Shown here: piece after piece, positions 28,061 to 36,624 of the stretch
Numbering within the stretch: position 1 is the first letter of the stretch
How the letters are laid out: each line of letters opens with the position of its first letter
NCBI GenBank assembly: GCA_016783825.1
Contig: JADHVV010000015.1
Span: forward strand, 1 to 39,589
Length of the DNA: 39,589 nucleotides
DNA from: Candidatus Zhuqueibacterota bacterium
GTDB taxonomy: Bacteria; Zhuqueibacterota; Zhuqueibacteria; Thermofontimicrobiales; Thermofontimicrobiaceae
Direction: 5' to 3'
Notes under the pieces: generated by a model
Seen by the model: the letters and a program-made list of their open reading frames with translations, nothing else
The model's database searches: none
What the model was told of the DNA's origin: nothing
Made by a program: the position numbers and the translations under genes

Positions 28061-28621
28061 ATGAGAAAAATAATTTTGTTATTCGTTTCTCTTATTTTAA
28101 TGGTTATTTTGTTCGGCTGCAGCAGTACCGGACAAATGGTGAAACCGAACAAAAATACTGAGGTGAGAGAAAGGAAAACAGGCATAATCAATGAAAATTT
28201 TGATCTATCTGTACTTGATGAAAATGAATTGGATTTAAAAAAAACCATTTCCCCGGAATCAAAATCTGATAATATTGACGATCTGCTGCTTCAAACACCT
28301 GATGAGCAACCATTGCCTGAAGAAGTAGATGGTTTCAGGATACAAATTTGCGCTGTTTCTGATGAAGAAAAAGCAAAGCAGGTACAACGGGATGCGATAT
28401 TTCAATTTATAAATGAAGAAGTATATTTGGATTATCATGCGCCATATTACAAAGTCCGCATCGGAAATTGTTTGACCCGCTATGAAGCGGAGCAGCTTCA
28501 GCAAACGGTAATAAAACAGGGATTTGCCGATGCCTGGGTTGTGAGAGCAAAAGTCAAACCCAATTCTGATCCCCCCGTGCAAAATGAAGAATCTCCTCCC
28601 AACTTGGACAAACCAGAATAA
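28061..28621 (+). CDS. SPOR-domain lipoprotein
   Basis: Lipobox VILFGCSS; C-terminal GFRIQICAVSDEEKAKQVQRDA...YLDYHAPYYKVRIGNCLTRYEAEQLQQ; SD AAGGAG before ATG 28061. Confidence 0.85.
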   Translation: MRKIILLFVSLILMVILFGCSSTGQMVKPNKNTEVRERKTGIINENFDLSVLDENELDLKKTISPESKSDNIDDLLLQTPDEQPLPEEVDGFRIQICAVSDEEKAKQVQRDAIFQFINEEVYLDYHAPYYKVRIGNCLTRYEAEQLQQTVIKQGFADAWVVRAKVKPNSDPPVQNEESPPNLDKPE

Positions 28622-28633
28622 AAGGTTAAATGA

Positions 28634-28711
28634 AAGGAGTGTTGGATTGATGGAGTAATGGATTACTGATGAAACACAAATTCCAATACTCCAATACTCC
28701 ATTACTCCTTT
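28634..28711. repeat. Imperfect palindrome with GGAGTATTGGA-type arms
   Basis: AAAGGAGTGTTGGATTGATGGAGTAATGGA / TTCCAATACTCCAATACTCCATTACTCCTTT. Confidence 0.8.
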
Positions 28712-28885
28712 TTGGTCATAATTGTCACGTTTTGTTTTTTTTCCCATCGTTCAACGATTTATCTTTTTGGTAACTAACCACAATCTGCAAAAAAATGTAA
28801 AATTTCTTTATATTTCAAATATTTCATTTGGAATCTGACCAAAAATGTATTACATTATACGATTATTTTTTTTAGGAGGATTTTT

Positions 28886-29641
28886 ATGTCCGGACATTCT
28901 AAATGGAGTACAATAAAACGTAAAAAAGCTAAAACTGATGCGCAACGGGGTAAGGTTTTTACTAAAGTAATTAAAGAAATCACAGTGGCTGCACGAACAG
29001 GCGGCGGCGATGAATCGACAAACCCGGCATTACGACAGGCAATTGCCAATGCAAAAGCAGTTAATATGCCTTCTGCCAATGTCGAAAAGGCAATAAAGAA
29101 AGGTACCGGGGAATTACCGGGGGTTGTGTACGAAGAAGTAACGTACGAGGGTTATGGCCCCGGGGGCACGGCAATTTTATTAGATGCGCTTACGGATAAT
29201 AAAAATCGAACAGTAGCTGAGATCCGTCACATTCTTTCAAAGCACAATGGAAACCTGGGCGAAGCGGGCTGTGTTGCCTGGATTTTTGATAAAAAGGGGC
29301 TTATCGCGGTTAAAGCGGATAAAATATCAGAAGATGATCTTATGGAAGTGGCGCTGGAAGCCGGGGCAGACGACATGCGACTTGAAGATGATATGTACGA
29401 AATTGTTACCCAACCGGCTGCTTTTGAAGAAGTGAAAAAATCATTGGCAGAACAACAAATTGAAACTGAATCAGTAGAGTTGACCATGTTTCCAAAGAAT
29501 ACTGTTAAAGTTAACGAAAAGGAAGCTATACAGTTACTAAAGCTGATGGATTTTTTAGAAGATCACGATGATGTCAATAATGTTTATTCAAATTTTGATG
29601 TTGCGCCTGATGTTCTTGAAAAGATTGGCAATGCTGATTGA
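28886..29641 (+). CDS. yebC: YebC/PmpR family protein
   Basis: MSGHSKWSTIKRKKAKTDAQRGKVFTKVIKEI; GGDESTNPALRQAIANAKAVNMP; YEGYGPGGTAILLDALTDNKNRT. Confidence 0.96.
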   Translation: MSGHSKWSTIKRKKAKTDAQRGKVFTKVIKEITVAARTGGGDESTNPALRQAIANAKAVNMPSANVEKAIKKGTGELPGVVYEEVTYEGYGPGGTAILLDALTDNKNRTVAEIRHILSKHNGNLGEAGCVAWIFDKKGLIAVKADKISEDDLMEVALEAGADDMRLEDDMYEIVTQPAAFEEVKKSLAEQQIETESVELTMFPKNTVKVNEKEAIQLLKLMDFLEDHDDVNNVYSNFDVAPDVLEKIGNAD

Positions 29642-29650
29642 AATAAATAA

Positions 29651-29773
29651 AAGTAGCAGTGGCAGTTGCACAGTCTATATTTCCAAAATAAAAACAAGGT
29701 AACTGCGCAGGCAGTAGCAGTTAAATAAAAGATGGGCTATTATTACTGCCACTGCCTCTGCTACTGCCACTTG
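29651..29773. repeat. Imperfect palindrome with GCAGTGGCAGTAGCAGT-type arms
   Basis: AAGTAGCAGTGGCAGTTGC ... ACTGCGCAGGCAGTAGCAGTT ... ATTACTGCCACTGCCTCTGCTACTGCCACTTGT. Confidence 0.8.
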
Positions 29774-29841
29774 TAATTATTCGTGCTGATACTTTATTGT
29801 ACAAAATTTGCTTTTCACTAATCCAAATAAGGAAATTAACA

Positions 29842-30333
29842 ATGATAGTCGCCGGAGTTGATCCGGGTATTCAAAATACAGGCATAGCAGCATTAGAAAT
29901 GAATAAAGGATCAATTGAACCTGTTACTTTTGAGAATATTCAAACAAAGAAGGACGATCCTTTTGAGATAAGATTACAAACGATTTATGAGAACGTTTTC
30001 AAATTCTTAAAAAGTTACCAACCTGAAATTGTTGCTTTTGAAGAGATCTTTTATTCAAGAAATGTAAAAGTTGCTTTGAAAATGGGGCATGCTCGCGGCG
30101 TTGCTTTATTAGCAGCAGCAAAAGCAAATATTCCAATAAAAGAATATTCTCCGCGTGAGGTTAAATTATCGGTTACCGGGAATGGTAATGCATCCAAACA
30201 CCAGGTGCAGCAGATGATTTGCCGTCTGTTAAATTTATCCTCGGTTCCATCGACTTATGATATCTCCGATGCAATGGCGGTTGCTTTTTGTTTATGCCAA
30301 AGAATAAAATTCGAAAAACTTATCGAGAAATAA
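29842..30333 (+). CDS. ruvC: Crossover junction endodeoxyribonuclease RuvC
   Basis: MIVAGVDPGIQNTGIAAL...VAFEEIFYSRNVKVALKMGHARGVALLAAA; internal ATG start preferred. Confidence 0.95.
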   Translation: MIVAGVDPGIQNTGIAALEMNKGSIEPVTFENIQTKKDDPFEIRLQTIYENVFKFLKSYQPEIVAFEEIFYSRNVKVALKMGHARGVALLAAAKANIPIKEYSPREVKLSVTGNGNASKHQVQQMICRLLNLSSVPSTYDISDAMAVAFCLCQRIKFEKLIEK

Positions 30334-30393
30334 TTAAAAAGTCAAAATAATTTAAGTCAACCTGTCCGACTTCTTTTTGGCGGAAATCATTAA

Positions 30394-30996
30394 ATGATAA
30401 ATTATTTGCAGGGAATACTGGTTCATAAATCACCAACGAAGTTGGTCGTTGAAGTGAACGGTGTCGCTTTTGAAGTGAACATTACATTATTCTGCTTTGA
30501 GAATCTGGGCGAAATTGGTCAAAAAACCAAAGTGCTGACCTATCTTCATGTTCGGGAAGATATTTTACAACTTTATGGATTCAAAACCAACTCAGAACGT
30601 GAACTATTTATGCATTTAATTTCTGCACCAGGCATTGGTCCCAAAAAAGCCCAGGTGATTTTATCCAGTGTTGCAGCGGCGCAATTGCAGAGATATATTA
30701 TTGAAGAGGATTTATCAGCGCTCACTTCATTATCAGGAGTTGGGAAAAAAACTGCGCAACGTCTCATTTTAGATTTGAAAGATAAAGTGCTAAGCATTGA
30801 TGATATGGATCGCTTGCCCAGGAAAAGTGAAGATATGCAGACAATCGATAATTTGATTGATGAATCTGTGGCAGCCCTGACATCATTAGGTTTTAATAAA
30901 AATAGCGCTCAAATGGTCGTTCTTAAAATTGTCCGAAAAAATAACCAGGAAATTAGCCTGGAAGAACTCATAAAACAGTCTTTGCAAAATTTGTAG
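30394..30996 (+). CDS. ruvA: Holliday junction branch migration protein RuvA
   Basis: MINYLQGILVHKSPTKLVVEVNGVAFEV...LISAPGIGPKKAQVIL...LTSLSGVGKKTAQRLILDLKDK. Confidence 0.96.
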   Translation: MINYLQGILVHKSPTKLVVEVNGVAFEVNITLFCFENLGEIGQKTKVLTYLHVREDILQLYGFKTNSERELFMHLISAPGIGPKKAQVILSSVAAAQLQRYIIEEDLSALTSLSGVGKKTAQRLILDLKDKVLSIDDMDRLPRKSEDMQTIDNLIDESVAALTSLGFNKNSAQMVVLKIVRKNNQEISLEELIKQSLQNL

Positions 30997-31026
30997 TTCC
31001 GAGCGCAGTTTCCAATAATTAAATTC

Positions 31027-31145
31027 TGAAACGATGCTTGATATCCGCCCAAAAAGATGGCGGACGTTCCGCTTGATTATTGATGCTGGATGGGATGGGG
31101 GGATCAAGGAACAAGATTCAAGCATCCAGTATCTCTCTGCATCAT
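31027..31145. repeat. Family R palindrome (GATGCTGGATGGGATGGG), copy 1 with extra internal hairpin
   Basis: TGAAACGATGCTTGAT...TTGATGCTGGATGGGATGGGGGGATCAAG...AAGCATCCAGTATC. Confidence 0.8.
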
Positions 31146-31215
31146 AAAATTTTAAACATATTCATAAACTTTTGCACAAAAAACAAAAGCTGAACTGATA
31201 ATAAAGTAATAAAGC

Positions 31216-32247
31216 ATGACCGAAAATGAAATAAACCGTACAACAAATCCCAACCAGTTTGATGAAGAATATGAGTTTGACCTGACCCTTCGTCCGCTTA
31301 AACTTGATGATTTTGTTGGACAGGAAAAATTAAAAGAGAATTTAAAAGTTTTTATCCAGGCTACAAAGGACAGGGGAGAGGCGCTCGATCATGTTCTGTT
31401 TTATGGCCCGCCAGGATTAGGGAAAACAACGTTAGCGCATATCATTGCTAATGAGCTGAATTCTAATGTTCGCATGACTTCAGGACCAGCCCTGGAAAAA
31501 CCCGGTGATTTGGCAGGGGTGCTGACGAATCTTGCTGAAAAAGATGTGTTTTTTATTGACGAGATTCACCGTTTAAATCACACGATTGAGGAGTACCTGT
31601 ACCCGGCATTAGAAGATTTTAAACTCGATATAATCATTGACAAAGGCGCCAATGCCAGAACGATTCAGTTAAATTTGCCTAATTTTACTTTAGTCGGTGC
31701 AACAACACGAGCGGGTTTGCTGACATCGCCTTTGAGAGCTCGCTTTGGCGTTGTTAGTCGGTTAGATTTTTATACGGAAGATGAATTAGGAAAAATTATT
31801 AATCGCTCTGCCAGAATATTGGATATTGCCATCGATGCTGAGGCAGAAATTGAAATAGCACGACGCTCTCGGGGAACGCCGCGGATAGCTAACCGTCTTT
31901 TGAGACGGATTCGTGATTTTGCCCAGGTTCAGGGTGATGGTAAAATAAATCTTAAGGTCGCGCAATCTTCTCTTCATCGATTGGATATTGATGAAAGAGG
32001 GCTCGACGAAATGGATAAAAGGATTGTAAAAACGTTAATAAGTAAATTCAATGGCGGCCCCGTCGGAATTAACACATTGGCGCTGGCAGTAGGGGAAGAA
32101 CGGGATACAATTGAGGAAGTGTATGAACCTTATTTGGTTCAACAAGGATTTTTAAACCGCACTTCAAGGGGGAGGGTGGCAACAGAGACCGCCTATAAAC
32201 ATTTTGGATTTGAATTCAAAGTACAGGGGCAAGCAAAATTATTTTGA
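31216..32247 (+). CDS. ruvB: Holliday junction DNA helicase RuvB
   Basis: [73 protein letters not shown]. Confidence 0.97.
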   Translation: MTENEINRTTNPNQFDEEYEFDLTLRPLKLDDFVGQEKLKENLKVFIQATKDRGEALDHVLFYGPPGLGKTTLAHIIANELNSNVRMTSGPALEKPGDLAGVLTNLAEKDVFFIDEIHRLNHTIEEYLYPALEDFKLDIIIDKGANARTIQLNLPNFTLVGATTRAGLLTSPLRARFGVVSRLDFYTEDELGKIINRSARILDIAIDAEAEIEIARRSRGTPRIANRLLRRIRDFAQVQGDGKINLKVAQSSLHRLDIDERGLDEMDKRIVKTLISKFNGGPVGINTLALAVGEERDTIEEVYEPYLVQQGFLNRTSRGRVATETAYKHFGFEFKVQGQAKLF

Positions 32248-32259
32248 GGAGAAATATTT

Positions 32260-33288
32260 ATGAAACTTTCTGAGCTAAAATATAATTTACCAGATAAGTT
32301 AATCGCAGAATATCCGGCTGAAAAACGCGATCAATCAAAGTTGATGATTTTGGATCGGAAAACCGAATCGACAGATACAAAAATTTTTAGTGATGTAATC
32401 GATTATTTTGAGAAGGGGGATTGTCTGGTTGTCAATGAGACAAGAGTTTTTCCGGCTCGATTAATGGCAACCAAAGATAAAACAGACGCCCAGGTGGAGA
32501 TATTCTTGCTGCGTGAACTGCAATATGGCTTATGGGAAGTTCTCGTGAAACCGGCAAGAAAAGTAAGAGTCGGCAACCGGCTTACAATTGCTGATGGTGA
32601 GTATTGTGATGTTATTGACAATACCATATCCGGCGGCAGAGTGGTCAGGTTTTTTTACGAAGGTGATTTTTTCGATATTGTTGAAAAGTTCGGAAAAACA
32701 CCGTTGCCTCCTTATATTAAAAGAGAATCCACTGAAAAGGATAAAGAAAGATACCAGACAGTCTATGCAAAGACAAAAGGCGCTGTTGCTGCGCCTACAG
32801 CCGGGCTCCACTTTACGAAAAAGATACTTGATAAAATTAGCAAAAAAGGTATTAAGATTGTACCGGTATTGCTGCACCTGGGATTGGGCAGCTTCCGTCA
32901 GGTTATGGTAGAAGATTTAGGTCGCCATAAAATGGATTCTGAATATTTTGAAATAACTGAAGATGCCACTAAAGTTATTAATGAAACCATCAAAAATGGT
33001 GGTAAGGTAATTGCTGTTGGAACAAGCAGCACCCGGGTTTTGGAATCTGTGGTTACAACTGAAGGTTTTGTTAAACCCTCCAAAGGCTGGACTGACAAAT
33101 TTATTTATCCGCCGTATGACTTTAAAATAGTGGACATGTTGATCACAAATTTTCATCTTTCCTGTTCCACACTGGTAATGTTAGCCTCGGCATTTGCAGG
33201 CAAGGAATTCCTGTTTCGATCTTATAAACAAGCTATAAAAGAAAAATGGCGGTTTTATAGTTATGGAGATGCGATGTTGATTATCTAA
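32260..33288 (+). CDS. queA: S-adenosylmethionine:tRNA ribosyltransferase-isomerase
   Basis: YNLPDKLIAEYPAEKRDQSKLMILDR; GAVAAPTAGLHFT; HLGLGSFRQV; GTSSTRVLES. Confidence 0.96.
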   Translation: MKLSELKYNLPDKLIAEYPAEKRDQSKLMILDRKTESTDTKIFSDVIDYFEKGDCLVVNETRVFPARLMATKDKTDAQVEIFLLRELQYGLWEVLVKPARKVRVGNRLTIADGEYCDVIDNTISGGRVVRFFYEGDFFDIVEKFGKTPLPPYIKRESTEKDKERYQTVYAKTKGAVAAPTAGLHFTKKILDKISKKGIKIVPVLLHLGLGSFRQVMVEDLGRHKMDSEYFEITEDATKVINETIKNGGKVIAVGTSSTRVLESVVTTEGFVKPSKGWTDKFIYPPYDFKIVDMLITNFHLSCSTLVMLASAFAGKEFLFRSYKQAIKEKWRFYSYGDAMLII

Positions 33289-33340
33289 CACAGCGAAAAG
33301 AATTGTAAATCTATGTAATAAATGGTGTTTATTGATAATT

Positions 33341-33420
33341 TGAAACGATGCTTGATTCTTGATGCTGGATGGGATGGGAGTATCCAGTAACAAGCATCGA
33401 GCATCCAGCATCCTGAAACC
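33341..33420. repeat. Family R palindrome, copy 2
   Basis: TGAAACGATGCTTGATTCTTGATGCTGGATGGGATGGGAGTATCCAGTAACAAGCATCGAGCATCCAGCATCCTGAAACC. Confidence 0.85.
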
Positions 33421-33464
33421 TTCACACAAAAGAAAACCAGAGTCAAAAAATAATAAGGATACTC

Positions 33465-34157
33465 ATGAGCGTTTGTGCTATCATCGCTGCCGGTGGGCGT
33501 GGCGTTCGGATGGCGGCTTCAATTAATAAACAGTTTCTTGAAATTAACAACAAACCGATAATTGCTTATACAATTGAAAAATTTAATCAATCGTCGCTCA
33601 TCGATGATATAGTTATTGTTGTACCAGAAGAATGGATAGAGTTTGTTTCTGAATCAATAGTTAGCAAATACAACTTTTCTAAAGTATCGAAAATTGTAAA
33701 AGGTGGGGAGACAAGGCAGAAATCTATTTTTGCTGGTTTGAAAGAACTTGAGGAAAATGTAACACATGTTGTAATCCACGATGCAGTTCGTCCTTTAATA
33801 AATCGGCAGATACTTGAAAATGTCATTAATAAAGGAAAAGAAGTTGGCGCTGCTATCGTAGCGGTTCGGGCACAAGACACAGTAAAAAGGGTGAATGAGA
33901 ATAAAATTGAAAGTACACTGAATCGGGAAATAATATGGCTGGCACAAACGCCGCAGGTATTTCAAAAAGATATCATTTTAAAAGCTTATCAAAAAGCTGC
34001 TAAAGACAATATTTCTGCAACGGATGATTCGGCTCTCGTTGAGAGAATGGGAGTAACTGTGGAAGTGGTTGAAGGCAGTTATTCAAATATCAAAATCACG
34101 AATCCCGCCGATCTTGGATTGGCAGAATTTTATTTGAACCGGCACAATAAGAAATAA
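33465..34157 (+). CDS. ispD: 2-C-methyl-D-erythritol 4-phosphate cytidylyltransferase
   Basis: [65 protein letters not shown]. Confidence 0.95.
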   Translation: MSVCAIIAAGGRGVRMAASINKQFLEINNKPIIAYTIEKFNQSSLIDDIVIVVPEEWIEFVSESIVSKYNFSKVSKIVKGGETRQKSIFAGLKELEENVTHVVIHDAVRPLINRQILENVINKGKEVGAAIVAVRAQDTVKRVNENKIESTLNREIIWLAQTPQVFQKDIILKAYQKAAKDNISATDDSALVERMGVTVEVVEGSYSNIKITNPADLGLAEFYLNRHNKK

Positions 34158-34158
34158 T

Positions 34159-34635
34159 ATGAAAATTGGTTTTGGCTATGATGTACATCGCTTGACCGAA
34201 AAGAGAAAACTAATTCTTGGCGGTGTAAATATCCCATTTGAAAAGGGACTGTTGGGGCATTCAGATGCTGACGTGTTAGCTCACGCGATAGGTGACGCAT
34301 TATTGGGCGCAGCAGCTCTTGGCGACTTAGGCGTTCATTTTCCCCCGAGCGAGGCAAAGTATAAAGACATTTCCAGCCTGATTTTGTTAGAGAAAATCCA
34401 TAGCATGGTGCGAAAAGAGAATTTTAAGATTGTTAATGTCGATGCGACAATTGTGGCTGAAAAGCCCAGGCTGATACATTACATAAAAGAAATGCGCCAA
34501 AATATTGCTGATACTTTAAAACTCAGACTTGATCATATTTCTGTTAAAGCGACGACAACGGAGGGATTGGGATTTACAGGTACAGGTGAAGGAATAGCAG
34601 TTTATGCTGTTTGTTTAATTGATGAAATTTTATAG
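34159..34635 (+). CDS. ispF: 2-C-methyl-D-erythritol 2,4-cyclodiphosphate synthase
   Basis: [78 protein letters not shown]. Confidence 0.97.
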   Translation: MKIGFGYDVHRLTEKRKLILGGVNIPFEKGLLGHSDADVLAHAIGDALLGAAALGDLGVHFPPSEAKYKDISSLILLEKIHSMVRKENFKIVNVDATIVAEKPRLIHYIKEMRQNIADTLKLRLDHISVKATTTEGLGFTGTGEGIAVYAVCLIDEIL

Positions 34636-34724
34636 AAATAGTTACTTTTCAGGTTAAAAAAAGGCAAGACTATTTAGGGCAAAACTATTAATTTTTTAAA
34701 AGAATTGAATTGCATACTTTTAGA

Positions 34725-34761
34725 TGACAAAATAATTATTTTGTCAGTAATTATTTTGTCA
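34725..34761. repeat. Perfect 22-bp palindrome plus a third half-site
   Basis: TGACAAAATAATTATTTTGTCA (34725-34746) followed by AATTATTTTGTCA (34749-34761). Confidence 0.85.
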
Positions 34762-34795
34762 TTTTTTTATTTGGATAAATTTTTTAAGTTTCTTA

Positions 34796-34928
34796 ATAGT
34801 TAGTGTCTGTCCGAGATGTCATTCCCGCATGTTTTTAGCGGGAATCTATTCTGTTTTACAAGGAGATTCCGGCTTAAAAGATTGCCGGAATGACAAAAAC
34901 TGGGCTTTTTCGGACAGACACTAGTTAT
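34796..34928. repeat. Family K inverted-repeat element, copy 2
   Basis: Ends ATAGTTAGTGTCTGTCCGA / TCGGACAGACACTAGTTAT; inner GTCATTCCCGC...GCGGGAATC...GATTCCGGC...GCCGGAATGAC. Confidence 0.9.
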
Positions 34929-34965
34929 CAGAAATAAATATTTTTTTAATGGAGAACACATATTA

Positions 34966-36402
34966 ATGGAAACGAGAGTTAGATTTGCACCAAGCCCGAC
35001 AGGTCATTTACATATAGGCAATGCCAGAACAGCAATTTTAAACTGGTTGTTTGCAAAACACACAAACGGAAAATTTATTCTAAGAATAGAGGATACTGAT
35101 CCCGAGCGGTCTGCTGATGAATTTATCAAACCAATTTTTGAAGATTTGAAATGGTTAGGTCTGCCTTGGGATGAAGGTCCCGATGTTGGTGGATCAATGC
35201 AACCTTATCGTCAATCCGAACGATTTGATATTTATAAAAAGTATGCGCAAAATTTATTGAGCGATGGCAAAGCATATTATTGTTATTGCACATCAGATGA
35301 GTTAGATCAAATGCGTAAAGAAAGTCTGGCAAAAGGGGGTACAGGATTTTATAATCAAAAGTGTCTTCATCTGAGTGAAACAGAAAAGGATGAATTCGTT
35401 GAGCAGGGGAGAAAGCCGACGATCAGGTTCAAAGTACCTGAAAATGCAGAAATTAAATTTGATGATGTTGTGAGAGGTGAGTTAAAATGGGATTCCGAGA
35501 ACATAAGTGATTTTGTGATTATGCGCAGTGAAGGTATTCCGACGTACAATTTTGCAGTAGTCGTCGATGATGGTCTGATGAAAATTTCTCATGTAATTCG
35601 CGGGGATGATCACGTATCAAATACACCAAGACAAATTCTACTGTACCAGGCGTTGGGTTTTGAAATACCTGAATTTGTACACATACCGATGATTCTTGGA
35701 GATGATCGAAGCCGGTTGTCCAAACGACACGGCGCCACATCTTTGGATCAATATCATAACAAAGGTTATCTGCCCGAAGCATTGGTTAATTTTTTAAGTT
35801 TGTTGAGCTGGTCATCCGAAAGCGGGGACGAAATTTTATCGATTGAAAGGTTAATAAATGAGATTGACTTAAACCGTATTTCAAAGTCTGCTGCTGTTTT
35901 TGATGTGGAAAAATTGAATTGGATGAATGGTACTTATATTCGGCAAACAGAATTGAAGAGATTAACAGAACTATCTATCCCGTTTTTTCAGCAAAAAGAT
36001 TATCCGGTGGGCGATGTAGATAAAACAGAAAATATCATTTCTATTTTACAGGAAAAAGTTGATTACCTGGAACAACTACCTGAACATGCGGCTATTTTCT
36101 TCCGGGACAAAGTGCGGATTGAAAATTCCGAAGCAAAATCAATGGTCCGCCAGGATAGCACACAAAAGGTGTTTTGGTCATTTTTAAGGGAACTGGAAGC
36201 CATTGAGAACATAGACAGGGATATCTTTCGCCGCATGATGAAAACTGTTCAGAACGAAACCGGAATAATGGGCAAAAATTTATGGATGCCTGTGAGAATC
36301 GCACTCACCGGTGATTTACATGGCCCGGATTTACCAATGGTGGCTGAAATATTGGGCAGAGAAAAATGTGAGAAATTTATAAAACAGGTGATAATTAGGT
36401 AG
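34966..36402 (+). CDS. gltX: Glutamate--tRNA ligase
   Basis: TRVRFAPSPTGHLHIGNARTAILNWLFA; RIEDTDPERS; RLSKRHGATS. Confidence 0.97.
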   Translation: METRVRFAPSPTGHLHIGNARTAILNWLFAKHTNGKFILRIEDTDPERSADEFIKPIFEDLKWLGLPWDEGPDVGGSMQPYRQSERFDIYKKYAQNLLSDGKAYYCYCTSDELDQMRKESLAKGGTGFYNQKCLHLSETEKDEFVEQGRKPTIRFKVPENAEIKFDDVVRGELKWDSENISDFVIMRSEGIPTYNFAVVVDDGLMKISHVIRGDDHVSNTPRQILLYQALGFEIPEFVHIPMILGDDRSRLSKRHGATSLDQYHNKGYLPEALVNFLSLLSWSSESGDEILSIERLINEIDLNRISKSAAVFDVEKLNWMNGTYIRQTELKRLTELSIPFFQQKDYPVGDVDKTENIISILQEKVDYLEQLPEHAAIFFRDKVRIENSEAKSMVRQDSTQKVFWSFLRELEAIENIDRDIFRRMMKTVQNETGIMGKNLWMPVRIALTGDLHGPDLPMVAEILGREKCEKFIKQVIIR

Positions 36403-36448
36403 CAGGATTGAAGTATCCTGTCATAGAATAGTTAACTGCTCGATATTT

Positions 36449-36556
36449 AGGTAATTGGGTAATAAGGTAATAGGGGTAATTAGTTTATTTGGTAATTGAG
36501 AATTCATGATACGAATAAATTTTCTATTACCCAATTACCTTATTACCAAATTACCT
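36449..36556. repeat. Family A palindrome, copy 3, possible terminator
   Basis: AGGTAATTGGGTAATAAGGTAAT... / ATTACCCAATTACCTTATTACCAAATTACCT (36526-36556) followed by a T run. Confidence 0.85.
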
Positions 36557-36624
36557 TTTTTTGACCTATATTAGAAAATATCCTGTGATCAGTTACGAAT
36601 TGAATACTAAAAGGATTATAGATA

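Noticed and set aside
28259-28747. 162-aa minus-strand ORF over the SPOR gene and downstream palindrome
   Set aside because: Overlaps a well-supported lipoprotein gene and a repeat; no homologous features seen.
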